Assembly (NCBI RefSeq): GCF_006148925.1
Contig: NZ_VAWB01000001.1
Coordinates: forward strand, 462,001-526,000
From: Hyunsoonleella aestuarii
Lineage (GTDB): Bacteria; Bacteroidota; Bacteroidia; Flavobacteriales; Flavobacteriaceae
DNA length: 64,000 nucleotides
Reading direction: 5' to 3'
Under the pieces are notes generated by a model that was given only the letters and a program-made list of their open reading frames with translations, was not told the DNA's origin and made no database searches. Of the stretch, positions 53,695-62,553 are shown piece after piece (the first letter of the stretch is position 1; every line of letters begins with the position of its first letter). Both the position numbers and the translations under genes were made by a program.

Positions 53695-54348
53695 TTACTT
53701 CAACTTAATTTTAATTACACCTCCAGCTCCTCGAGATCCATATAAACTACTATTTACCCTTTCGACAGATATATGCTTTATATCAGCAGGGCTTATTGAA
53801 GCTATATTTGAAACTTGTGTACCATTAACTATGTATAATGGCTTAATAAAAAAGTCACTACCATTAGACAAAGATTTACCAGCTCCAATTACCCTAATTT
53901 CTTGACCAATTACTCTAACATTGGGAAATTTTGTTCTTAAAAGTTGAAATATATCCGTGTAGCTAGAATAGTCAATTGAATTGTTATTATAAACTGAATA
54001 TCCAAAACCCATTTCTGAAAATCTCTTCTTTGAAATAATTTCTTTATCCTTTGGAAAAATAAAATCAATTCTATCCTCATTGTTATACTCGATATCAATC
54101 AATCCATACTTTTCTGAATAAGCTGTAATCAATTTAGCTTCATTTGTGATTTTAACACTATAGGCCCCGTGTTTATCTGTTTTTGATTTAGTTTTTAAAG
54201 AGTCTACAAAAATTCGAACTCCTTTTATTGGACTACCATCATAATCCTTGATTGAACCTTTTAGCTCAAATATTTTGGACTCATTATTTTGGGTAATTAA
54301 ACTATTAAAAGAAAATACTATAAATAAAATAGTAAGCAATGATTTCAT
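53695..54348 (-). CDS. Stand-alone carboxypeptidase-regulatory plus TonB-plug-like protein without barrel
   Basis: A 217-residue exported protein (signal peptide cut near SLITQ). Residues about 27-95 form a CarboxypepD_reg-like sandwich (ELKGSIKDYDGSPIKGVRIFVDS). The rest (about 115-217) looks like a TonB-receptor plug: LYIVNGTQVSNIASISPADI, then HISVERVNSSLYGSRGAGGVIKIKLK, ending exactly where a plug would join the beta-barrel. The stop codon makes this complete, not truncated by the window. Similar barrel-less plug proteins exist in Bacteroidetes. Function unknown. Confidence 0.75.
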   Translation of the reverse strand: MKSLLTILFIVFSFNSLITQNNESKIFELKGSIKDYDGSPIKGVRIFVDSLKTKSKTDKHGAYSVKITNEAKLITAYSEKYGLIDIEYNNEDRIDFIFPKDKEIISKKRFSEMGFGYSVYNNNSIDYSSYTDIFQLLRTKFPNVRVIGQEIRVIGAGKSLSNGSDFFIKPLYIVNGTQVSNIASISPADIKHISVERVNSSLYGSRGAGGVIKIKLK

Positions 54349-54428
54349 GAAAATAAAATTTTATTAAAAATACGAATTTATCATTAATCTAAAAATTTAA
54401 AAAACTCTAGCAAAATCGATACTGACAC

Positions 54429-54461
54429 TTTGTCATAAAACATAAATAAATTGTATCTTTG
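54429..54461 (+). promoter_or_regulatory. miaB promoter
   Basis: A consensus Bacteroidetes promoter: TTTG at 54429-54432 and TATCTTTG at 54454-54461, with 21 bases between. The expected start of transcription near 54468 excludes an in-frame TTG codon at 54451 and supports ATG at 54496 as the miaB start. Confidence 0.75.
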
Positions 54462-54495
54462 CATACTTATTGACCAACATGGTTCATTACAAAAT

Positions 54496-55944
54496 ATGGA
54501 AAAGATTATTGACGAAAACAAACAAGGCGAATCGCTAGTTTTAGAACCCAAAAAAGAAAACACACGCAAGCTTTTTATAGAAAGTTATGGTTGTGCTATG
54601 AACTTTAGCGACAGTGAAATTGTAGCTTCAATCTTAACTAACGAAGGCTTCAACACTACTCAAAATTTAGAGGAGGCCGATTTGGTATTGGTGAACACAT
54701 GTTCCATTCGTGATAAAGCAGAACAAACCGTTAGAAAACGATTAGAAAAATACCAATCAGTAAAAAGGCAAAGCAACCCAAAAATGAAAGTGGGTGTTTT
54801 GGGTTGTATGGCAGAACGCCTAAAAAGCAAGTTCCTCGAAGAAGAAAAAATTGTTGACCTTGTTGTTGGTCCAGATGCTTACAAGGATTTACCAAATTTA
54901 CTTGCCGAAGTAGATGAAGGCAGAGATGCTATAAATGTTATTCTATCTAAAGAAGAAACCTATGGTGATATCGCACCAATACGTTTAAACACTAATGGTG
55001 TTACCGCATTTGTATCCATAACACGCGGATGCGACAATATGTGTACGTTTTGTGTTGTACCTTTTACTAGAGGTCGTGAACGAAGTCGCGATCCACATAG
55101 TATTATAGAGGAAGTTAACGATTTATGGAGTAAAGGTTTCAAGGAAATTACACTTTTAGGGCAAAACGTTGATAGTTATTTATGGTATGGTGGTGGACTT
55201 AAAAAAGATTTCGAAAAAGCCAGTGATATTCAAAAAGCGACTTCGGTAAACTTTGCAAAACTACTAGAGTTATGCGCAAAAGCTCAACCAAAAATGCGTA
55301 TTCGTTTTTCAACATCGAATCCTCAAGATTTAACTATGGATGTTATAGAAACCATGGCTAAATACAATAATATATGTAACCATATTCACCTACCTGTTCA
55401 AAGCGGTAGCGACCGTATATTAAAAGAGATGAATCGTTTACATACACGTGAGGAATACATGCAGTTAATTGACAACATTCGTCGCATTATACCTAACTGT
55501 GCCATAAGTCAAGATATGATTGTTGGATTTCCTACAGAAACCGAAGAAGATTTTCAGGACACCGTATCGTTAATGGAATATGTAAAATATGATTTTGGTT
55601 ACATGTTTACTTATTCGGAACGACCAGGAACATTAGCAGAACGTAAAATGGAAGATGATGTCCCAGAGCCAACAAAAAAGAGAAGGCTAGCCGAAATGGT
55701 TGAACTGCAACAAAGACATAGCGGAGAAAGAACGAAACAATATTTAAATACAGTTGTTGAAGTATTAATTGAGAAAGAATCTAAAAAATCAAAAGAGCAG
55801 TGGTCTGGTAGAACACCACAAAATACCGTGGTTGTTTTCCCAAAAGAACATTACAACATAGGTGATTATGTAAACGTACAAACCCACGATTGTACGACTG
55901 CAACACTTATTGGAAAGGCCATTGGATATTCGGAAAATTATTAA
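54496..55944 (+). CDS. miaB: tRNA-2-methylthio-N6-dimethylallyladenosine synthase
   Basis: Adds the methylthio group to i6A37 of tRNAs reading UNN codons. It is 482 residues: N-terminal UPF0004 domain with three Fe-S cysteines ([33 protein letters not shown]), radical SAM domain with [20 protein letters not shown] (CxxxCxxC) and [18 protein letters not shown], and a C-terminal TRAM domain (about 415-480). The presence of VPFTRGRE and [10 protein letters not shown] fits MiaB rather than RimO. It heads a plus-strand cluster that runs to lptE and beyond. Confidence 0.95.
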   Translation: MEKIIDENKQGESLVLEPKKENTRKLFIESYGCAMNFSDSEIVASILTNEGFNTTQNLEEADLVLVNTCSIRDKAEQTVRKRLEKYQSVKRQSNPKMKVGVLGCMAERLKSKFLEEEKIVDLVVGPDAYKDLPNLLAEVDEGRDAINVILSKEETYGDIAPIRLNTNGVTAFVSITRGCDNMCTFCVVPFTRGRERSRDPHSIIEEVNDLWSKGFKEITLLGQNVDSYLWYGGGLKKDFEKASDIQKATSVNFAKLLELCAKAQPKMRIRFSTSNPQDLTMDVIETMAKYNNICNHIHLPVQSGSDRILKEMNRLHTREEYMQLIDNIRRIIPNCAISQDMIVGFPTETEEDFQDTVSLMEYVKYDFGYMFTYSERPGTLAERKMEDDVPEPTKKRRLAEMVELQQRHSGERTKQYLNTVVEVLIEKESKKSKEQWSGRTPQNTVVVFPKEHYNIGDYVNVQTHDCTTATLIGKAIGYSENY

Positions 55945-55950
55945 ATAAAC

Positions 55951-56292
55951 ATGTCAGAATTCAACTTAAATAATAGAAATTTTTCCCTTTTAGTGAATTC
56001 CAGAAATGGTAAAGCGAATTCCGATACACAATTTAATTACAAGCAAGACGAAAATCTTGTAACAGCAGACTACTTTGGAGGCTCTATTAAATATGGAAAA
56101 ATAATTGGCCTCCTTAATAAAAATAAGCTTAATATGTTATACCAGTGTATAACTACAGAAAATGAATTAAAAGCAGGAAAAGCAATTGCAGAAATCAATT
56201 TTACTGAAGAAGGCAAAATGAAATTAAAACTTAATTGGCAATGGCTTGGAGAGAATAATGAAAGTGGAATTTCTGAATATATTGAGAACTAA
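55951..56292 (+). CDS. Small conserved-looking protein of unknown function
   Basis: 113 residues, no signal peptide and no membrane segment. Predicted mostly beta (FNLNNRNFSLLVNSRNGKAN; GGSIKYGKIIGLLNKNKLN; KLKLNWQWLG). It sits 6 bases after miaB and 13 before the sigma-54 activator gene, so it is cotranscribed. I do not recognise a domain. Flavobacterial relatives are sometimes named N-acetylglutamate synthase, but no GNAT or kinase fold is visible. Confidence 0.6.
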   Translation: MSEFNLNNRNFSLLVNSRNGKANSDTQFNYKQDENLVTADYFGGSIKYGKIIGLLNKNKLNMLYQCITTENELKAGKAIAEINFTEEGKMKLKLNWQWLGENNESGISEYIEN

Positions 56293-56305
56293 ATTATAAT
56301 GTAAA

Positions 56306-57577
56306 ATGGAATCGGTACAAGCAATTAAACAACGTTTTGGTATCATTGGCAATACTCCAGCACTAAATCGTGCTATTGAAAAAGCCATTCAAGTTGCCCC
56401 AACAGACATTTCTGTTTTGGTGACTGGGGAAAGCGGTGTAGGTAAAGAAAGTATTCCAAAAATCATACATCAACTTTCTCACAGAAAGCATAATAAATAC
56501 ATAGCTGTTAACTGTGGCGCCATTCCAGAAGGCACCATTGACAGCGAGCTGTTTGGTCACGAAAAAGGAGCTTTTACAGGTGCTACCCAAGCAAGACACG
56601 GTTATTTTGAAGTAGCTGATGGAGGGACTATTTTTCTGGACGAAGTTGGAGAACTTCCGCTAACAACGCAGGTAAGGCTTTTACGCGTTTTAGAAAATGG
56701 TGAATTCATAAAAGTTGGTTCCAGTAAAGTTCAAAAAACTAATGTACGCATCGTTGCTGCTACAAATGTAAATATGTTTGAAGCCATCGAAAAAGAAAAG
56801 TTTCGAGAAGATCTTTATTATAGATTAAGCACCATTGATATACATTTACCTCCACTTCGAGAAAGACGAGATGACATCCATCTACTATTTAGAAAATTCG
56901 CAAGTGATTTTGCTTTAAAATATAAAATGCCAACAGTTAAATTAACCGATAATGCCATTCAGTTACTACTAAAACATAGATGGAGTGGTAATATTAGACA
57001 ATTGCGAAATATAGCTGAACAACTATCAGTACTTGAGCAAAACAGGACCATTACTTCTGAGACATTAAGAAGTTATTTACCGGCCACAGTAGGAACTAAT
57101 TTGCCTGCAGTAATAAAAACATCTAAGTCTGAAAGCGATTTTAGCAGTGAGCGGGAAATTCTTTATAAAGTGCTTTTCGACATGAAAAGTGATTTAAACG
57201 ATTTAAAAAAGCTCACCATGGAACTCATGAAAACGGGTAATGTAAAAGATGTCGAGAAGGATCATGAAGGGTTAATTCAAAAAATTTATGGCGACAGCGA
57301 TGACGACAATAACGAATTTGAAGAAGCTATTACAGAAACCGAAGTTTTATCTATTCCAGAGCATGTAACTTCCAATGATGAATTAGTCGAGACGCAAGAT
57401 AAATATCATTTTGCCGAAGAAATTGAAGAAGAAGAAACCTTGTCGCTCCATGACAAAGAACTAGAATTAATAAAAAAATCTCTTGAGCGTCACAATGGAA
57501 AGCGTAAATTAGCAGCAGCAGAATTAGGCATAAGTGAACGGACGTTATATAGAAAAATAAAACAATACGATTTATAA
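56306..57577 (+). CDS. Sigma-54-dependent transcriptional activator without receiver domain
   Basis: A 423-residue bacterial enhancer-binding protein. The AAA+ domain starts almost at residue 1: Walker A GESGVGKE (41-48), GAFTGA loop that contacts sigma-54 (88-93), Walker B GTIFLDE (108-114) and the arginine-finger region LPPLRERRDDIHLL. An acidic linker (about 265-375) leads to a Fis-type HTH (HNGKRKLAAAELGISERTLYRKI). With no N-terminal sensor or receiver, activity must be controlled by expression, by a partner or by the linker. A -24/-12-like promoter before groES (59548) is a possible target in the same cluster. Confidence 0.92.
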   Translation: MESVQAIKQRFGIIGNTPALNRAIEKAIQVAPTDISVLVTGESGVGKESIPKIIHQLSHRKHNKYIAVNCGAIPEGTIDSELFGHEKGAFTGATQARHGYFEVADGGTIFLDEVGELPLTTQVRLLRVLENGEFIKVGSSKVQKTNVRIVAATNVNMFEAIEKEKFREDLYYRLSTIDIHLPPLRERRDDIHLLFRKFASDFALKYKMPTVKLTDNAIQLLLKHRWSGNIRQLRNIAEQLSVLEQNRTITSETLRSYLPATVGTNLPAVIKTSKSESDFSSEREILYKVLFDMKSDLNDLKKLTMELMKTGNVKDVEKDHEGLIQKIYGDSDDDNNEFEEAITETEVLSIPEHVTSNDELVETQDKYHFAEEIEEEETLSLHDKELELIKKSLERHNGKRKLAAAELGISERTLYRKIKQYDL

Positions 57578-57630
57578 CAAGGCGTTATCTAAATTAACGC
57601 TATCAATCTAGAACTGCATTTAATTTAAAA

Positions 57631-58143
57631 ATGAATAAATTAAAATACTTTCTTTTCTTATTATTAGTAACAGTGATAATTGTTAATTGCAAAGTTCAGT
57701 ATGGTTTTACTCAACCTAATTCTATTGAAGCTGACTCATTTCAAGTAACGCGCTTTGAAAATAATGCCAATTTGGTTGAACCTGGTTTGGAAAGAGATTT
57801 CAAAATCACGCTTGAAGATTTAATACAAAATCAAACTAATTTAAATTTAACGTCATCCAATCCAGATTTAGTTTACGAAGGTGAAATTACAGAATATAGA
57901 ATTTCACCAACCACCTCAACTTCTCAAAATACGGCAGCACAAAATAGATTAACAATTTCGGTAAGGATTAGTTTTTATAATAGGAATAAAGAGGAAGACG
58001 ATCTCGAAAATCAGTCATTCTCGTTTTTCTACGATTACCCTGGAAGCGCCCAACTAATTGGTGCGCAAAAAACAACAGCCCACGAAGAGATTTTAGACCG
58101 TTTAACACAAGACATTTTTAATGCAACACTTGCTCGATGGTAG
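57631..58143 (+). CDS. lptE: LPS-assembly lipoprotein LptE
   Basis: A 170-residue lipoprotein (lipobox IVNC, Cys20). The KVQYGFTQPNSIEADSFQV start after the Cys and the DLVYEGEITEYRISPTT strand are typical of Bacteroidetes LptE, the plug partner of LptD in the outer membrane. Its place between the sigma-54 activator and secG is conserved in flavobacteria. Confidence 0.85.
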   Translation: MNKLKYFLFLLLVTVIIVNCKVQYGFTQPNSIEADSFQVTRFENNANLVEPGLERDFKITLEDLIQNQTNLNLTSSNPDLVYEGEITEYRISPTTSTSQNTAAQNRLTISVRISFYNRNKEEDDLENQSFSFFYDYPGSAQLIGAQKTTAHEEILDRLTQDIFNATLARW

Positions 58144-58153
58144 ATTATAAAAG

Positions 58154-59098
58154 ATGAATATTAACGATTTTACATATATACTTCAACATCCACAGTCTAT
58201 AACATACGAACAGACTGAAGACGTAAAATCTGTTATTGATTCTTATCCCTATTTCCAGTCTGCCAGAGCCGTTTACCTAAAAGGTTTAAAAAATCAGAGT
58301 AGTATTAAGTATAATGAAGAACTTAAAACTACCGCGGCCTACACAACAGATCGAAGTATTTTATTTGATTTTATTACATCCGATAGTTTTATTCAGAATG
58401 AAATTTCACAATTCATTAAACAGAACACCGAGCATTTAAAAGATATAAATGTAGATGTTGAAGATATTTCTGTTGAAAAAAGCGTTGCCATTGATGAAGC
58501 TTTAAAAAAGCAAATTCAGGAAACTAAAGGTGTTTTAGACCCTACTTTATTCGAACCAAAAGAACGTCGAACTCAAAAAACAATGGTCTTCTCATTGGAT
58601 GAATCGAAAGCTATTGAGAATGTAACTGAAGAAACAAAAACTCAAGAAGCAACAGCGGAAGACATCCTTGGTTTAGGCACACCACTTCAATTTGATAAAA
58701 GTGAAACACATTCATTTAACGAATGGCTAAAATTAACTAGATATAAACCAATAGTTAGAACTGAAAGCAAAAATGTAGCTAAAGCAGACATATCAACTAA
58801 AGCTTCACCATCATCAGAAAAAGCTAAAAAGTTTGAGCTAATTGATAAGTTTATTGCTAAAAACCCTAAGATAAATCCAACGCAACAAAACACTCCAAAA
58901 GGCAATTTAGCCAAAGCCCAAATGATACAACCTGAAGCTTTAATGACAGAGACTTTAGCACGTATTTATGTGGAACAAAAAAACTATAAAAAAGCCATTC
59001 AATCTTATAAAATTTTAAGTTTGAAATATCCAGAAAAAAGTAGTTTCTTTGCAAACCAAATTAAGAGTGTAAAACAATTACAAGAACAAAATAAATAG
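58154..59098 (+). CDS. TPR-like protein, unknown function
   Basis: A 314-residue protein without signal peptide. The N-terminal ~110 residues are helical (TYILQHPQSITYEQTEDVKS; YPYFQSARAVYLKGLKNQ), the middle is charged and low in structure, and the end has one or two TPR-like motifs (TETLARIYVEQKNYKKAIQSYKILSLKYPEKSS described in part). It starts 10 bases after lptE and ends 2 bases before secG, so it belongs to the lptE-secG operon. Role unknown. Confidence 0.68.
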   Translation: MNINDFTYILQHPQSITYEQTEDVKSVIDSYPYFQSARAVYLKGLKNQSSIKYNEELKTTAAYTTDRSILFDFITSDSFIQNEISQFIKQNTEHLKDINVDVEDISVEKSVAIDEALKKQIQETKGVLDPTLFEPKERRTQKTMVFSLDESKAIENVTEETKTQEATAEDILGLGTPLQFDKSETHSFNEWLKLTRYKPIVRTESKNVAKADISTKASPSSEKAKKFELIDKFIAKNPKINPTQQNTPKGNLAKAQMIQPEALMTETLARIYVEQKNYKKAIQSYKILSLKYPEKSSFFANQIKSVKQLQEQNK

Positions 59099-59100
59099 TA

Positions 59101-59466
59101 ATGAGTACGTTTACAATATTTTTAGCCCTCATCGTAGTAGTGGCATTTTTACTAATAGTAGTAGTTATGGTTCAAAATCCTAAAGGGGGCGGGTTATCAT
59201 CATCTTTTGGCGGTGGAGGCACCCAACAGTTAGGTGGCGTAAAAAAGACAACAGACTTTTTAGATAAAAGTACTTGGACGCTAGCAACACTATTATTAGT
59301 GCTTATATTACTTTCTAATGTAGCCATAAATAGAGGTTCAGAAAATGTGGATTCTAAAGCATTAGATCCAGATGCTGCAGCTGCCCAACCTTTACCAGCA
59401 GTTCCTGAAGATAATGCCGCAACTACATTGCCTGAAGCGTCAACAGCAACGGATTCTGCACAATAA
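59101..59466 (+). CDS. secG: Preprotein translocase subunit SecG
   Basis: 121 residues: two transmembrane helices (about 3-24 and 57-77) linked by the conserved NPKGGGLSSSFGGGGTQQLGG loop with its Gly-rich turn (described here as one motif, about 26-45). The long Ala/Asp/Pro-rich tail is typical of Bacteroidetes SecG. It is the end of the operon, followed by a terminator. Confidence 0.92.
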   Translation: MSTFTIFLALIVVVAFLLIVVVMVQNPKGGGLSSSFGGGGTQQLGGVKKTTDFLDKSTWTLATLLLVLILLSNVAINRGSENVDSKALDPDAAAAQPLPAVPEDNAATTLPEASTATDSAQ

Positions 59467-59484
59467 AAGTGCATAAATAATTTA

Positions 59485-59518
59485 AAAAAATGCCAGCTAT
59501 TTAAAGTTGGCATTTTTT
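59485..59518 (+). terminator. Terminator after secG
   Basis: Stem TGCCAGCT (59491-59498) / AGTTGGCA (59505-59512) with one G-T pair, extended by six A-T pairs, then a T-run to 59518. Confidence 0.85.
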
Positions 59519-59547
59519 GTTTCTGAAAGTTTGTCAGTAAAAAAATG

Positions 59548-59580
59548 TTGGCACATTTTTAGCATAACGCTTAAGCGTTA
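59548..59580 (+). promoter_or_regulatory. groESL control region: -24/-12-like element and 16-bp palindrome
   Basis: TTGGCAC (59548-59554) and TAGCA (59560-59564) place GG and GC exactly 10 bases apart, as in sigma-54 promoters (one base off TTGCA). Directly after it lies the perfect palindrome TAACGCTTAAGCGTTA (59565-59580). No CIRCE element is present. Confidence 0.5.
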
Positions 59581-59611
59581 AATTAAATTTTTAAACCAAA
59601 AACATATAACA

Positions 59612-59887
59612 ATGGCATTGAACATTAAACCATTAGCAGATCGCGTTCTTATTGAACCCGCTGCTGCTGAAACAAAAACAGCTTCAGGAATTATTATTCC
59701 AGATAACGCTAAAGAAAAACCTCAAAAAGGAACGGTTGTAGCGGCTGGACCAGGCACAAAAGACGAGCCTATTACAGTACAAGTTGGTGATACTGTTTTA
59801 TATGGAAAGTATGCTGGTACTGAATTAAAATTAGAAGGTAACGATTACCTAATAATGCGGGAAAGCGATATTCTTGCAATAATTTAA
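59612..59887 (+). CDS. groES: Co-chaperonin GroES
   Basis: 91 residues, the 10-kDa lid of the GroEL chamber. It shows [11 protein letters not shown], a mobile loop around [18 protein letters not shown] (about 21-38, hydrophobic GIII tripeptide), GPGTKDE and the C-terminal [13 protein letters not shown]. Followed by groEL after 98 bases. Confidence 0.96.
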   Translation: MALNIKPLADRVLIEPAAAETKTASGIIIPDNAKEKPQKGTVVAAGPGTKDEPITVQVGDTVLYGKYAGTELKLEGNDYLIMRESDILAII

Positions 59888-59949
59888 TACAAACTTTCAT
59901 TTCTGTGCATGCAGGAAGCATAATAAAAATTAAACTAAAAATTAAATAG

Positions 59950-61617
<1,668 letters not shown>

Positions 61618-61685
61618 TGCCGAATCGGTATGGATAGATATGTCACTCTTACCTATTATTATACCAAGTTAACATAAATATTTAT

Positions 61686-61722
61686 AAAACGCTTTCAAAA
61701 AATATTTGAAAGCGTTTTTTTG
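61686..61722 (+). terminator. Terminator after groEL
   Basis: A 12-bp perfect stem (AACGCTTTCAAA / TTTGAAAGCGTT, 61688-61699 and 61705-61716), extended by two A-T pairs, loop AAATA, then a T-run. Confidence 0.9.
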
Positions 61723-61782
61723 TATTGTATTTCTAATATGAAATGATAAAAAATAAATCTCTAATTAAAACTACACTCTTAA

Positions 61783-62148
61783 TTAATTTGAGCGCAAAAT
61801 CTTCTCCATTTTTCTACCTCTAGCCAATTCGTCAATCAACTTATCGAGGTAACGGCATTTCTTTGTTAATTCATTATCAATTTCCTCAATTCTGTAACCA
61901 CATATTACGCCTTTTATGAGTTCTGCATTTGGATTAAGGTTTGCCTCATCGAAGAAATCTTCAAACGTAGCTTTTCGATCTATCATCTCCTGTATTTTAG
62001 AATCGTCAAAACCTGTTAACCAATTTATTACAGTATGCAATTCTTCTTTCGTTCTACCTTTTTTTTCAACTTTACTTACATAATGCGGATATACTGAATA
62101 AAACTTCATAGTCCTTACTCGTTCATTATGCTCAGGTGTTGTTTTCAT
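61783..62148 (-). CDS. DUF2200 family protein
   Basis: A 121-residue soluble protein with the DUF2200 pattern: MKFYSVYPHYVSKVEKKGRT near the start, VINWLTGFDD and GVICGYRIEEIDNELTKKCR. Function unknown. Small stand-alone gene 26 bases downstream of the HMA protein, same strand. Confidence 0.85.
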   Translation of the reverse strand: MKTTPEHNERVRTMKFYSVYPHYVSKVEKKGRTKEELHTVINWLTGFDDSKIQEMIDRKATFEDFFDEANLNPNAELIKGVICGYRIEEIDNELTKKCRYLDKLIDELARGRKMEKILRSN

Positions 62149-62174
62149 AAGTATAATAATTTAAAGCTTATTCA

Positions 62175-62531
62175 TTATTCTTTGTGGTGTGAATCTGTCA
62201 CATCCTTATCTCGATATTTACAACAAGCATGCACCGCGGCATAGGCTTCATCTGAAGCCTTTAATTCTTGCACATCATGACCTGCAGCTAATACTTGATT
62301 CTTTATAATTTCTGAATTTGTTTTACGCTCATCAAAAATCAATTTTAATTCGTGGGTATCAATACTCCATTCAGCAAATTTTACACCTTTGGTATTTAAA
62401 CATGCTTTTTCAATTCGTGCTTTACACATAGCACAAACCCCGTCCACTTCCATCGAAGCTTTAGCATTTCTGTTCTGAGCAAATGTGGTTGTCCCTATTA
62501 AAAATAGTGTTATGATAATTAAGTTTTTCAT
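62175..62531 (-). CDS. Periplasmic heavy-metal-associated (HMA) domain protein
   Basis: 118 residues with a signal peptide (cut near TTFAQ) and one HMA fold: VDGVCAMCKARIEKACLN carries the CxxC metal site (VCAMC), followed by KGVKFAEWSIDTHELKLIF. The C-terminal tail has a CC pair and a His cluster (HACCKYRD...DSHHKE) that may add ligands. It probably binds copper or a similar soft metal outside the cytoplasm. It lies 22 bases after the TonB-dependent receptor, as in many Bacteroidetes metal loci. Confidence 0.85.
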   Translation of the reverse strand: MKNLIIITLFLIGTTTFAQNRNAKASMEVDGVCAMCKARIEKACLNTKGVKFAEWSIDTHELKLIFDERKTNSEIIKNQVLAAGHDVQELKASDEAYAAVHACCKYRDKDVTDSHHKE

Positions 62532-62553
62532 GGTCTTGTTATTTTTTAAGATA

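Noticed and set aside
54451-54495. Earlier TTG start for miaB
   Set aside because: The codon lies in the -7 region of a consensus promoter, so it would not be transcribed from it.
57582-57600. Hairpin GCGTTA...TAACGC after the sigma-54 activator gene
   Set aside because: Six base pairs and no T-run; too weak to call a terminator. The sequence similarity to the palindrome before groES was noted but is short.
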